From: Sipunculus nudus
Taxonomy: Eukaryota; Annelida; Sipuncula; Golfingiida; Sipunculidae
Assembly (NCBI GenBank): GCA_026874595.1
Contig: CM049311.1
Coordinates: forward strand, 47,125,676 to 47,189,675
Length of the DNA: 64,000 bases
Direction: 5' to 3'
Part shown: piece after piece, positions 26,746-40,048 of the stretch
Layout of the letters: every line of letters begins with the position of its first letter
Position numbering within the stretch: position 1 is the stretch's first letter
Translations under genes and position numbers: made by a program
The notes under the pieces: model-generated
What the model saw: the letters and a program-made list of their open reading frames with translations, nothing else
What the model was told of the DNA's origin: nothing
Database searches by the model: none

Positions 26746-27141
26746 TTACTGGTTAAAACACATAAAAGTTTGCATGTTTGTCCTGGAAAAATAGAGATCA
26801 ATACACAGTTGATTATTCTTTTCATTGCTGGGAAGATAAGAATCACTGAGTAGTTGAGACTGGGAACATTGAGAATTCTCATTATTTCCAAGAAGACTGA
26901 AGATCTTCATTTTCCATTCATTCAAAGAATTCTCAATCTTCTTGGAACAAACTAGAATTGAAGGATATAATACTATTCTTCCTGCTAATGCAGGTTCTGT
27001 ATTTTTCCATAGTTTTATAACACATTCTGTTAGAACTTTATTTATATATCCATCATAATCAGCTGAGCCTTTATACTCCAGGCCTACAAGCTGATATACA
27101 TATGTGTGACACCAGGTTACTGTTATTGTTATGTTTGACAT
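26746..27141 (-). other. Unrecognised 131-codon open frame
   Basis: Longest uninterrupted minus-strand frame outside arrays, partly opposite the presumed 3' end of gene 1. The translation includes GYINKVLTECVIKLWKNTEP and a Ser/Asn-rich C-terminal part. I see no domain, signal peptide, membrane helix, splice support or repeat relationship. It may be chance or the remnant of a mobile element. Confidence 0.15.
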
Positions 27142-28645
27142 GTCCTTTGTGTGGCTTTAAGCTGCAATATGTCTGAAGAGGTCCCTGTTTTCTTTGTTAT
27201 GATGATCATTAAACCAAGGTTTAAATTTGTCAAAATTCTCAAAATTTATAGTAATTAACATATCAGATCTGTAGAGTGTAATTCAATGATGAAAAACTAA
27301 ACATGATCATCAGGTGACAAATACACTTTCAACCTCTTCATGTTCCACTTACATTAATGTATCCTAGGCAATGGCTGATATTCTAATATTAATTTAAAGA
27401 ATATTTAGAATTTTTTTTGTATAACAAAAATAACTATATCACATACTTGTGAAGGCTGACAAAATGGGTCACCAAGAGCTACCAAAGGGGGAAGGAGAAG
27501 AAAAATATGATTTCTCAGTTAGAATTATTTTTAAGTTTCCTGGTAGAGAACAATCTGGCAGGTGAAACTTATTTAAAGATTTCCACAGTTTCAAAGTAGA
27601 TCATTGGATGATCCTCCAAGATGTGAGTAATGAGTGAAAAAGAACATGTGTGATATACACTATTATTTTTTTCATACAAAAACAATTCTAAATATTCATT
27701 TAAATTAATGTAAGAATATTATGGAAACTTCATTGACATTCCATTTTTACACCAGATTTCAGAATTGAGTCTTTTTAAGGGCATTCTTATGTATATATTA
27801 TATATTTATGTAAATATTTTAAACAGTATAGAATTCCATATACAGTTAAATTCCATATACTTAGAGATTTAACCAGAAATATTTTAAACAAGGGACCAGT
27901 CTAGCTGCAAATTAAACAGAATACTGGAACAACAACAGAATACATGACTGTATTAATTCAATATATTAAAAAACATTGTTCCAAACAAAATATGAACTAC
28001 AGTAACATTTATTGTTGAACAGTGATTGCAGTAAGCACAATAATTACAGATATTTCATATTTACGTATGATATTACAATGTGATGTGTCAATAAAAAAAC
28101 TATGACACTTTAATAATGAAAGACTTAGTGATATTAAATGATGGGGATCTTCATTGCAATATTCTATATCAATTTTTTTACTTTTATAAAACAAGTTTTA
28201 TTTCCATTTTGAAAGAGAGTTTATAGGTAATATTTCAACAATTAGGTAATTCCAAGTAATCATTTTGTACATTTTTTGTAAACTTTCTTTAAATATGTAA
28301 CAAATGGAACCTATTAACATGGATATACATATGCAAATATATACTGGGGTTGTGAACATCATCATTTGTAAATACAGCACCATTCCTCCAAGTGAACTGA
28401 CATCTGGACTTGATCACTAACATGTCTTCCATGAGGGTCTTAGTCATGTATGTAAATAATATTACTTTTATATATATTATGTTGGTTCTTTGTCATTACT
28501 GCTGCAAGATGTCTAAAGTGATCTTGATTATGTTTCTGTGTACATGCTGCTTTGAAGACCAGGATTTTGTCAAGTAAAAGACCCTGATTTTCATATCACT
28601 ACGCGTTTCACAATTTTGATTACTACACCCCCCGAACAATTATAT
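27142..28645. other. Intergenic, nothing seen
   Basis: AT-rich sequence between gene 1 and the first minisatellite. No exon, RNA gene or structured repeat could be supported on either strand. Confidence 0.5.
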
Positions 28646-31297
28646 ATACTTACATCAAGTCCATTGATGACAATATGATACCCACACCAAGTCCACTGAT
28701 GACAATATGATACCAACACCTAGTCCACTGATGACAATATGATACCTACACCAAGTCCACTAGTGACAATATGATACCTACACCAAATCGACTTTTGACA
28801 ATATGATACCTACACCAAGTCTACTGATGACAATATGATACCTACACCAATTCCACTTTTGACAATATGATACCTACACCAAGTCCACTGATGACAAAAT
28901 GATACCTACACCAATTCCACTTTTGACAATATGATACCTACACCAAGTCCACTGATGACAATATGATACCTACACCAAGTCCACTGATGACGATATGATA
29001 CCTACCCCAAGTCCACTGATGACAATATGATACCCACACCAAGTCCACTGATGAATATATGATACCTACACCAAGTCCACTGATGACAATATGATACCTA
29101 CACCAATTCTTTTTTTTGACAATATGATACCTACACCAAGTCCACTGATGACAATATGATACCTACACCAATTCCACTTTTGACAATATGATACCTACAC
29201 CAAGTCCACTGATGACAATATGATACCTACACCAATTCGTTTTTTGACAATATGATACCTACACCAAATCCACTGATGACAATATGATACCTACACTAAG
29301 TCCACTGATGACAATATGATACCAACACCAAGTCCACTGATGACAATATGATACCTACACCAAGTCCACTGATGACAATATGATACCTACACGAAGTCCA
29401 CTGATGACAATATGATACCTACACCAAGTCCACTGATGACAATATGATACCTACACCAAGTCCACTGATGACAATATGATACCTACACAAAGTCCACTGA
29501 TGACAATATGATACCTGCACCAAGTCCACTAATGACAATATGATACCTACATCAATTCGTTTTTTGACAATATGATACCTACACCAAGTCCACTGATGAC
29601 AATATGATACCCACACCAAGTCCACTGATGACAATATGATACCTACATCAATTCGTTTTCTGACAATATGATACCTACACCAAGTTTACTGATGACAATA
29701 TGATACCTACACCAATTTGTTTTTTGACAATATGATACCTACACCAAGTCCACTGATGACAATATGATACCTACATCAATTCGACTTTTGACAATATGAT
29801 ACCTACACCAAAATCACTGATGACAATATGATACCTACACCAATTCCACTTTTGACAATATGATACCAACACCAAGTCCACTGATGACAATATGATACCT
29901 ACACCAATTCCACTTTTGACAATATGATACTTACACCAATTCATTTTTTGACAATATGATACCTACACCAAGTCCACTGATGACAATATGATACCTACAC
30001 CAATTCCACTTTTGACAATATGATACCTACACCAAGTCCACTGATGAAAATATGATACCTACACCAATTCCACTTTTGACAATATGATACCTACACCAAG
30101 TCCACTGATAACAATATAATACCTACATCAATTCGACTTTTGACAATATGATACCTACACCAAGTCCACTGATGACAATATGATACCTACACCAATTCCA
30201 CTTTTGACTATATGATACCAACACCAAGTCCACTGATGACAATATGATACCTACACCAATTCCACTTTTGACAATATGATACCTACACCAATTCGTTTTT
30301 TGACAATATGATACCTACACCAAGTCCACTTATGACAATATGATACCTACACCAATTCCACTTTTGACAATATGATACCTTCACCTAGTCCACTGATGAC
30401 AATATGATACCTACACCAATTCGACTTTTGACAATATGATACCTACACCAATTCGTTTTTTGACAATATGATACCTACACCAAGTCCACTGATGACAATA
30501 TGATACCTACACCAAGTCCACTGATGACAATATGATACCTACATCAATTCGTTTTTTGACAATATGATACCTACACCAAGTCCACTGATGACAATATGAT
30601 ACCTACATCAATTCATTTTTTGACAATATGATACCTACACCTAGTCCACTGATGACAATATGATACCCACACCAAGTCCACTGATGACAATATGATACCC
30701 ACACCAAGTCCACTGATGACAGTATGATACCAACACCAATTCCACTTTTGACAATATGATACCTACACCAAGTCCACTGATGACAATATGATACCTACAC
30801 CAATTCCACTTTTGACAATATGATACCTACACCAAGTCCACTGATGACAATATGATACCTACACCAAGTCCACTGATGACAATATGATACCTACTCCTAG
30901 TCCACTGATGACAATATGATACCTACACCAATTCGTTTTTTGACAATATGATACCTACACCAATTCCACTTTTGACAATATGATACCTACACTAAGTCCA
31001 CTGATGACAATATGATACCTACACCAAGTCCACTGATGACAATATGATACCTACACCAAGTCCACTGATGACAATATGATACCTACACGAATTCGACTTT
31101 TGACAATATGATACCTACACCAAGTCCACTGATGACAATATGATACCTACACCAAGTCCACTGATGACAATATGATACCTACACCAATTCCACTTTTGAC
31201 AATATGATACCTACACCAAGTCCACTGATGACAATATGATACTTACACCAAGTCCACTGATGACAATACCTACACCAGGTCCACTAATAAGAATATG
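28646..31297. repeat. Minisatellite, 32-bp unit, about 83 copies, three cassette variants
   Basis: Every unit shares a nearly invariant 20-bp half, GACAATATGATACCTACACC, followed by a 12-bp variable half in three main forms: AAGTCCACTGAT, AATTCCACTTTT and AATTCGTTTTTT. The period of 32 bp is confirmed by spacing (for example 29041 to 29073). The unit has no dyad typical of CRISPR and no unique spacers. The minus-strand open frame over 29419-29634 (repeating YHIV and SS/SGL words) is only a consequence of the period. The variant order is not random at a glance; see findings. Confidence 0.95.
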
Positions 31298-32044
31298 ATA
31301 TCTTTATACACTTTGGTTAAAACAATATTTTATAGCAAAAAAATAAAAAAAGTGATGATGGTCACAAAACAGGGCTATGCCCTATTAAAATTCTTCTCCT
31401 CGGACTACACATACAAATTCATTCAACAACTATAATACATGTGTAATCACATTTTATGTAAAGTATAACACAAGAATAAGTATGTATATCCCAAACATTA
31501 TTATGCATGTCCATTACGGAGATCATCCTAGATGACTAGCAACATATGTGCAACAGGGTCTAAAATTAATTCTATTACATCATCTGACAGACAAATAACT
31601 ATGTGGATCATTTTATTACTGAAATAAATTTGTGGATATGGCTGAACATCACACAGTTTTCATCATATGATAAAATTGTCCAGTCCATTAAGGCCAAAAT
31701 AAAAGAAAGGTATGGTTCTCAGGCACTTTTTTTCAGAAATCAATGCGGGTGGGTTTTTTATATTTAATTTTTTGGTATCTTTCGATTAAAATGTCAAATG
31801 ATAAGGGAAAAGCATGATAATAACAGATTTATTTTGCTAAACAAGTAAAAGAACTTCATAACAAAGGAAACTATGATTTTATCTTCTTGAAAGAAATGTC
31901 CGAGCGGCTGCAGCTCATAATTGGTAAGTTTCTATTAAAAATCAAAATAAAAAAAAATGTTTGATGCGGTGGTTTAAAATTGATGCGGGCGTTGCCTGAG
32001 AACCATACCTTTTCTTTTTTTTGACCTAATATATACACCTTGTC
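31298..32044. other. Intergenic, nothing seen
   Basis: AT-rich spacer between two tandem arrays. The 65-codon minus frame at 31871-32068 has no recognisable feature. Confidence 0.5.
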
Positions 32045-32365
32045 CAATGATAACATGCCCTCTCTCATCCCCTAAAGAACAAATATTGACCTGTGCTGGC
32101 ACCTGGTGGTAGACATCATAACTATTTCAGGGTGAACATGAGAAAACAAAATATGATAACATGCCCTCTCTCATCCCCTGAAAAATAAATATTGACCTGT
32201 GCTGGTACTTGGTGGTAGACATTATAACTATTTCCAGATGACTTTGAGGAAACAATATATCATAACATGCCCTCTCTCATCCCCTGTAAACAAATATTGA
32301 CCTGTGCTGGTACCTGGTGGTAGACATTATTACTATTTCCAGATGAACATGAGAAAACAATATAC
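32045..32365. repeat. Tandem triplication, 106-bp unit
   Basis: The phrase ATGCCCTCTCTCATCCCCT starts at 32055, 32161 and 32267, each followed by 'attgacctgtgctgg', 'tggtggtagacat' and 'gagaaaacaa' or 'gaggaaacaa'. The copies differ at a few positions only, so the duplication is fairly recent. Confidence 0.9.
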
Positions 32366-33060
32366 AATTTGTAACCATTGTGTACTAAATGTTCAGAAAA
32401 ATATATTAACATGTGTACATTAAGTAAATTGACAAAAGTGATTCCTTCGTAGAATGAAGATGTTTGATAAAATTTTTGAAATTACAATGTCTGAAGCAAT
32501 ACTTGATAATGAACATTGTACTTTATAACTTGTGGTGCATCTTTAAGAAAGAAAACACAAGTGAACCACAGGCCATGACACTTAAACAAAATATAAATTT
32601 AGATCAGAATCAAGTATATATGATTGAGTCATTTTTTTCACACAAGAGTCGAGACTGTTTGAGGCAACTTAGATTTAGGATTGGACAACTGGTTGTAACC
32701 TATTAGTATACCATTACATTAATATTTTCACTTATTACTGGATCAAATGAATCATGCATGGCATAATGACAAAACACTTCACAGGTTTATTAACATGTAT
32801 AAATTATCTAACAATTTCATTAACAGGTATAGTTTTGGTAAGATGTACAAAACAAAGTGAGACCGACTAATGATGGTCAGGTAAGAAAGTACTCTGATTA
32901 AAAATATATTATATTTTGGCTGATTTCAGTACTCTGATAAATTTGTTCTTATTTGCAAGGCTTAAACTAAAAGATATTCAATTCATGCAACATTGACAGA
33001 TATCCCATGTAAAACTTTAAATTTATTGTATCCCAAGACAAAATCTGGATACTATGGTTT
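32366..33060. other. Intergenic, nothing seen
   Basis: AT-rich. The 80-codon frame at 32464-32706 shows no domain, and its composition matches the surroundings. Confidence 0.45.
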
Positions 33061-34345
33061 AAGCACGGTCACACTGCTGCCTCATCTCAGAGATTTCTTT
33101 TGGATGTGATAACTCAAAAATATATTTCATGGATCTTTATCAAACTTGACATGTGCATAGTTATGGGTGAGAGAAGGAAGCCTAATAAAAATGGGGTCAT
33201 GACCTTTATCAGAAGTGTGACCTTGACCTTATGTAAGACTTTTTCGGGGAACATCACACAAATTTTTAAATATCTGAAGAAATCTTGCATTGATGGATCC
33301 AAAAATCAACTTAACTGAAGATCCTGGATAATGTTGTCCTGTAACGGAAACTGGTGGTGCTACCTATTATTCTTTTCTTGTTTTTGTGCCTTTTAATAAC
33401 CCAATCATTGCCATTTAACTGCACTGTGAGCATTATAAGTCAAAAACAAATGGACAGCTTCCTTCCATATTATGAATACACATAGACATTGGTTATTCGA
33501 TGATGTATATTTAATTTTGGGTCATGACCTTTCCTATGAGAGTGGCCTTGAATATTGCCATATATGGTGAAAATCACAAAAAAATTCATAAATATCTTAA
33601 CAAGGGATGCATGGATCAGTCCAAAAATCAAACTGACTGAAGATCTTAGATAACTTTGACTTCTGTGGAAGACAGGTGGCACCACCTTCTGTCCTTTTTT
33701 TTGTTTTCGCACCTTTTAATACTCTATCATTGCCACTTTACAGTATTGTGAGCATTATAAGTCTAAAACTAATAGAAAGATTGGGCTAAAATTGCGCATG
33801 TCCATTGATCTTAGATACCTCCATCTTGTATAAGAGACTAGTGGCACTATCTGCAATCGCTATTGTGTGGCATACATCCGTACGTTTGCTTTGGGTGAAA
33901 ATTGCTCATATCTCTGGAGAGGTTCAAGGTATTGGTCTGAAATTTGTTATGTCCATCCAACTTGGAAACTTTTCTTGGAAACCCTACAGGTGGTGCCACC
34001 AATTTTCCCGTTTTTGTTGAATAAATTAATGTCCTTTTCTCAGGAGTGATTCACACAACTGGCCTGAAATTGTGCATATCTATAAATCTTTGACTCCTCC
34101 ATCTTGTACTCAAGACTGGTAGGTTCCATCTGTACATGTGCTTTGGGTGAAAATTGCTTATATCTCTGGAGTGATACAAGGTATTGGTCTTAAATTTGGC
34201 ATGCCTATCCATCTTAGAACATCTCATCAACCAGACAGGTGGCGCCACCTACCTTACAATTTTTATAGTATAAATTAATCCCTTTTCTCAAGAGTGATTC
34301 ACCAAAATGGACCCCATATTTGGTGAAAAATATTTTTTCCTAAGT
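33061..34345. repeat. Cluster of diverged dispersed-repeat modules with GGTGGCGCCACC-type palindromes
   Basis: Successive modules contain 'caggtggcaccacc' (33674), 'caggtggtgccacc' (33988) and 'caggtggcgccacc' (34236), each preceded by phrases such as 'gaaaattgctcatatctctggagaggtt' (two versions about 260 bp apart) and 'cttttaataacccaatcattgcca' (two versions about 320 bp apart). They resemble the 45.3-46.4 kb and 48.5-49.2 kb elements. Not coding. Confidence 0.65.
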
Positions 34346-34984
34346 TGTTAGATGGAAGGAACCATAGTAGCTTGCCAAGTGTCAGTATATGCTGCTGAAG
34401 GTGGGGGGCCTATTATTAAAGAGGCGGGGATTGATTGTCTGGGGATACAATCGCACCTGTGGTGCCAAGAAATATCTAAAATATTTGATATACATCTTCA
34501 TAAGAAGTGTTTTATTATTTCTTTGATTAATGATTACATATTTCTATGGAGGATAAAAGAATTTGACAATTTTTAGAATAAGTTTTAGTTTCAAAATACA
34601 ACCCAACATGTGCATAATATACTTTAAAGTAGGTAGTGCCATATATGCATACAGACCCCTGTGTCAACTTATGTTGTACCTTCATTGTGGCAATTCTGTG
34701 TGACCTTGAAGTGTGTCTGGTTGTTGCAAGGCCTATGTGTTAACAGGAGGTGTACCAGCTTGAGGTCATCAGCACAATGAGTACCTGGTTGAACATACGG
34801 GCTTGTGAATGAACCTGCGGTCTACCAGGTTGTGACTAGCCCTTGTATCAACAAGAAATTATACTAGGTCTCCAACACGGTCCCTCTGTCACATGATGAA
34901 TGTCTGCTTAGAGCCATGTTCCTGTGTCAACATGAAACAAATCTGGTTGTGGCCAGGTCCCAGTGTCAACACAAGATGTAGTTT
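34346..34984. other. Intergenic, nothing seen
   Basis: Transition from dispersed repeats into the degenerate left flank of the 38-bp minisatellite. No gene evidence. Confidence 0.4.
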
Positions 34985-37900
34985 GATATGGCCAGCACCT
35001 GTGTCAACATGATATGTACTTACTAAAAGCCAATAAGCCTTGTTTTAACATGTGCATCATCTGGTTGTGGCCAGGTCCCAATGTCAACATGAGATGTAGT
35101 TTGATGTGGCCAGCACCTGTGTCAAAATGAAATGTACTTGCTTACAGCCTCAGCCCTGTGTTAACATAAATGTGCACTATCTGGTTGAGGCAAGGCCCAG
35201 TGTCAACAAGTGATGTAGTTTGATGTGGCCCATAAATAAGCACCTGAAATGGTGTCAACATGAAATGTACTTGCATACAGCCACAGCCCTGTGTTAAAAT
35301 GCACAATATCTGGTTGTGGCCAGTTCCAAGTGTCAAAATGAAATGCACCAGCTTAAATCCACAGCCCTGTGTCAACAAAAGATGTACCTGATTGTGGCCA
35401 GACCCTCTGTCATTAAAGAAGTACCTGGTTGTGGTCAGCCCCTGTGTCAACATAAGATGTACCTGGCTGTGGCTAGATCCTGCAAAATAAGATGTACCTG
35501 GTTGTGGCCAGCCCCAGAGTAAACGTTAGATGTACCTGGTTGTGGCCAGCCCCAGAGTGAACGTTAGATGTACCTGGTTGTGGCCAGCCCAAGAGTAAAC
35601 GTTAGATGTACCTGGTTGTGGCCAGCCCCAGAGTAAATGTTAGATGTACCTGGTTGTGGCCAGCCCCAGAGTAAACGTTAGATGTACCTGGTTGTGGCCA
35701 GCCCCAGAGTAAACGTTAGATGTACCTGGTTGTGGCCAGCACCAGAGTAAACGTTAGATGTACCTGGTTGTGGCCAGCCCCAGAGTAAACATTAGATGTA
35801 CCTGGTTGTGGCCAGCCCCAGAGTAAACGTTAGATGTACCTGGTTGTGGCCAGCCCCAGAGTAAACATAAGATGTACCGGGTTGTGGCCAGCCCCAGAGT
35901 AAATGTTAGATGTACCTGGTTGTGGCCAGCCCCAGAGTAAACGTTAGATGTACCTGGTTGTGGCCAGCCCCAGAGTAAACATTAGATGTACCTGGTTATG
36001 GCCAGCCCCAGAGTAAACGTTAGATGTACCTGGTTGTGGCCAGCCCCAGAGTAAACGTTAGATGTACCTGGTTATGGCCAGCCCCAGAGTAAAAGTTAGA
36101 TGTACCTGGTTATGGCCAGCCCCAGAGTAAACGTTAGATGTACCTGGTTATGGCCAGCCCCAGAGTAAACGTTAGATGTACCTGGTTGTGGCCAGCCCCA
36201 GAGTAAACGTTAGATGTACCTGGTTGTGGCCAGCCCCAGAGTAAACGTTAGATGTACCTGGTTGTGGCCAGACCAATGTGTCAACATAAGATGTACCTGG
36301 TTATGGCCAGCCCCAGAGTAAACGTTAGATGTACCTGGTTATGGCCAGCCCCAGAGTAAACGTTTGATGTACCTGGTTGTGGCCAGCCCCAGAGTAAACG
36401 TTAGATGTACCTGGTTGTGGCCAGCCCCAGAGTAAACGTTAGATGTACCTGGTTGTGGCCAGCCCCAGAGTAAACGTTAGATGTACCTGGTTATGGCCAG
36501 CCCCAGAGTAAACGTTAGATGTACCTGGTTGTGGCCAGCCCCAGAGTAAACGTTAGATGTACCTGGTTGTGGCCAGCCCCAGAGTAAACATTAGATGTAC
36601 CTGGTTGTGGCCAGCCCCAGAGTAAACGTTAGATGTACCTGGTTGTGGCCAGCCCCAGAGTAAACGTTAGATGTACCTGGTTGTGGCCAGACCAATGTGT
36701 CAACATAAGATGTACCTGGTTATGGCCAGCCCCAGAGTAAACGTTAGATGTACCTGGTTATGGCCAGCCCCAGAGTAAACGTTTGATGTACCTGGTTGTG
36801 GCCAGCCCCAGAGTAAACGTTAGATGTACCTGGTTGTGGCCAGCCCCAGAGTAAACGTTAGATGTACCTGGTTGTGGCCAGCCCCAGAGTAAAAGTTAGA
36901 TGTACCTGGTTATGGCCAGCCCCAGAGTAAACGTTAGATGTACCTGGTTATGGCCAGCCCCAGAGTAAACGTTAGATGTACCTGGTTGTGGCCAGCCCCA
37001 GAGTAAACGTTAGATGTACCTGGTTGTGGCCAGCCCCAGAGTAAACGTTAGATGTACCTGGTTGTGGCCAGACCAATGTGTCAACATAAGATGTACCTGG
37101 TTATGGCCAGCCCCAGAGTAAACGTTAGATGTACCTGGTTATGGCCAGCCCCAGAGTAAACGTTTGATGTACCTGGTTGTGGCCAGCCCCAGAGTAAACG
37201 TTAGATGTACCTGGTTGTGGCCAGCCCCAGAGTAAACGTTAGATGTACCTGGTTCTGGCCAGCCCCAGAGTAAACGTTAGATGTACCTGGTTGTGGCCAG
37301 CCCCAGAGTAAACGTTAGATGTACCTAGTTGTGGCCAGACCAATGTGTCAACATAAGATGTACCTGGTTGTGGCCAGCTCCTGTGTCCACATAAGTTGTA
37401 CCTTGTTGTGGCCAGCACAAATGTCAACGTAAGATGTACCTTGTTGTGGCCAGCTGATGTGTCACCATTAGATGTATCATGGATTCCTTTAGGTACAGGT
37501 ACACGTCGTGTCATTCACACTAACAAGAGTACAGGATGGTTGGTTTCACATTTTAATTCCGCTAGACATACATAAGGCTTTGTATACATCACATGCCAGA
37601 AATTGACAGAGTGCATTCCTCAGTGGGCCACTTAACGTGCCATAACAAACGGGCCATTTATGGTAGCATCAATTTCATGACAAGTTGTACCTGGTTGTGG
37701 CCAGACCAATGTGTCATCATAAGATATACCTAGTTGTGACCAGACCCTCTGTCAACATTAGATGTACATGGTTGTGGCCAGCTGATATGTCAACATAAGA
37801 TGTACCTGGTTTTGCCAGCCCCAGTGATAACACCACATAAATGTCAGAATCTAGTTTTGGCAAGCCCAAGTGACAACACCACATGAGCTGGTTGTGGCCA
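34985..37900. repeat. Minisatellite, 38-bp unit, with higher-order repeats and degenerate flanks
   Basis: The core (about 35480-37370) is built of a 38-bp unit starting GATGTACCTGGTTGTGGCC followed by AGCCCCAGAGTAAACGTTA. A 39-bp variant unit with GACCAATGTGTCAACATAA recurs at 36271, 36690, 37071 and 37338, giving intervals of 419, 381 and 267 bp. These equal 11, 10 and 7 units plus one base, a higher-order repeat. Both flanks decay into older versions (34985-35480 and 37370-37900) with 'gtgtcaacataagatgtacc', which looks like the ancestral unit. ORFs reading through the array are artefacts of the period. Confidence 0.95.
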
Positions 37901-38142
37901 GCTTACCTGTATCAACATGAGATTTAGCCATGTTCCTATGTCATCATGATTGGCCAGTTGTCAGGTAGTAAGGAAAACCATAGTTAGCAGATATCTTCAC
38001 TGATCTTCAAACAATGAAGGAAGATAGGTTAGAATCATGTTGAATTTTACTCTCATGCTGGGACATAATTCCTGGTCATTTCGATGAATGGTTCGATGGC
38101 AACTGATTAAAAGTATTCTTTCCACATGAATGGGTCAATGCC

Positions 38143-38144
<2 letters not shown>

Positions 38145-38233
<89 letters not shown>
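38145..38233. repeat. (AT)44 microsatellite
   Basis: An uninterrupted 89-base AT dinucleotide run directly abutting the left end of the fold-back element. The repeating Ile-Tyr translation on the minus strand is meaningless. Confidence 0.97.
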
Positions 38234-38235
<2 letters not shown>

Positions 38236-38237
<2 letters not shown>

Positions 38238-39058
38238 TATGTCGTGGCCCAGATTAGAATTTAAAACTGGACCAGCCCAAAACAAAATTTTGATCTGGTC
38301 CAGTCCAGATCAAAATTCTAATCTGGGCAAGATCAGTTTTAAACTGGGCCAGCCCAGATCAAAATTTTGATCTGGGCCGGTCCAGATTACAATCCTGCGG
38401 TGAAGACTACAGGATTTGAATCTGGGCTGGCCCAGTTTAAAATCAGACCAGACCAGATTAGAATTTTGAACTGGGCCAGTAATAATTCTTATTCTTGAAC
38501 AATTATTTATTCAAGAACAATTATTTACAAACTATATTTTAATGAGAAAAATGGAAATTAAATCAATGAAAAACTTGCTTTTTTTTAGTAATTTATAAAA
38601 CATTTTCTTTCAATGGATCAAGTTTAAAAATACATGGTGTAAATAATTAATTTTCAATATAAGTTATTATAGATTCCACTTTTGATTAATTTGTGAACAA
38701 ATAAACAAATATTATTTTTCATTTTGTGTTTTTTGGAATAAATATTGACTGCAATATCTGCTTTAAGATTATATAAATTAAGCCCACCTAGGAGTAGATT
38801 AGGATTCTGATCTGGGCTGGCCTAGTTTAAAATCAGTCCACCACGGGGCTGTAATCTGGACTGGCCCAGATCAAAATTCTAATCTTGTCTGGTCTGATTT
38901 TAAACTGGGCCAGCCCAGATTCAAATCCTGTAGTCTTCACCAGTTTAAAACTGGTCTGGCCCAGATTAGAATTTTGATCTGGACCAGATCAGATCAAAAT
39001 TTGGATTTGGGCTGGCCCAGTTTTAAATTGGGCCAGATTCTAATCTGGGCCTCAACAT
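38236..39058. mobile_element. Fold-back element with inverted arms of about 240 bp
   Basis: The left arm (about 38236-38480) and right arm (about 38795-39058) are reverse complements with scattered differences. Both run GGCCCAGATTAGAAT at the tips, then many CTGGGCCAGCCCAGATC-type subrepeats, and 'gaagactacaggatttgaat' near the inner side. A 300-bp AT-rich centre has no coding capacity. Both tips end in ATAT-rich DNA (the (AT)44 tract at left, ACATATATATAT at right), so the element appears inserted into or beside an AT tract and the target duplication cannot be read. The dense internal palindromes would form strong cruciforms. Confidence 0.85.
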
Positions 39059-39318
39059 ATATATATCCAATGTATTTTAAACAGGATTCTTGAATCAGGG
39101 TATCATGTGTGTAAAATTGTATTGTACAAACATACACAGCCAGCACAAGGACATTTTTTTCATAGTTTTTATGATCAGAGATGATGCTTCAATGTGTGCC
39201 TGTGACAATCTCGGTTGTTTAATCTACTCTCTACAAACATAAAATATTTGTTATTGTTTCAGCTGCACTTGTTCTGCATGACCAACTGACTAGGATAAGG
39301 GAACCAAAATAAAAAGAA

Positions 39319-39422
39319 AATGTATCATGAATATCCAGTGGTATTCAAACAAGTTTATAAACACTGGCAAAATGTACCATGAATATCCAGTGGTATTCAA
39401 ACAAGTTTATAAACACTGTCAA
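39319..39422. repeat. Tandem duplication, 52-bp unit, two copies
   Basis: 'atgtatcatgaatatccagt' with its following 30 bases is repeated immediately with very few differences. About 0.65 kb upstream of the first exon of gene 2. Confidence 0.85.
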
Positions 39423-39949
39423 CAAAGTATTGGATAGAATCCCCTGCTGAACATTCATTTTCAACAATTATTATTTTTACAATTTGTCTTCACCCATATA
39501 CAGAATATTTGAAGAACTGATTTAAATTCCTGAGCTCAGTATTCAAAGACTCTATGGCCTACTTCTTGTGTGTCTGTGATGTCTGTATTGTGCAAAACAG
39601 CATAATACGACGCAATAGGTACACTTGGGGTTTCTTTACAAAGATAGGTGTAGCTCAACCCTTTGACATATCCTTTGTAAAAGTAAATATTATGCTCTCC
39701 TGCCAGCATTATTTGCACATGGCAGCTTATGCATATTTATATATCTGCAGATTAGGCAACACCTTTGGGTAATGTTATCCCATGTTACAGTGTCCTTTAC
39801 ATGTATCACAAAATATTAACCAAATACATGCACATTTGAACAAATACGTGCAAAATTTATTATATTTAACAAAAAGTATCACTTTTTATTCTTGTATATA
39901 ATCCTGTCTTTAACAAAGGAATTATTTTCAGCCTACCTACCCTAACCCC

Positions 39950-39956
39950 TATAAAA
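39950..39956 (+). promoter_or_regulatory. Candidate TATA box for gene 2
   Basis: TATAAAA in a locally GC-richer patch (CTAACCCCTATAAAACCGC), 93-99 bases upstream of the proposed ATG at 40049. A start site about 30 bases downstream would give a 5' UTR near 65 bases. The TTATTTTCAG at 39922-39931 could instead be a 3' splice site for a 5' UTR exon, so the promoter assignment is tentative. Confidence 0.35.
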
Positions 39957-40048
39957 CCGCAATGTAATGATGCATATGACCCTGTTAATGTGGGTCACAT
40001 GATCAGCTGGGAGTTTGACAGAGGGAACAAAACAGTGGTGGCAGCAAC

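Noticed and set aside
29419-29634. Protein with repeated YHIV/SGLV-type words
   Set aside because: The frame is open only because the array avoids stops in that phase. No splice signals, start context or non-repeat part.
28646-31297. CRISPR array (32-bp repeats)
   Set aside because: Units are head-to-tail with no unique spacers, the variable part falls into three classes only, and the host is a eukaryote with introns. It is a minisatellite.
35142-37514. Repeat proteins read from the 38-bp array on both strands
   Set aside because: A 38-bp period shifts frame every unit, so long frames are accidental and inconsistent between blocks.
38076-38285. Ile-Tyr repeat protein, also at 60604-60798
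   Set aside because: Translation of (AT)n microsatellites.
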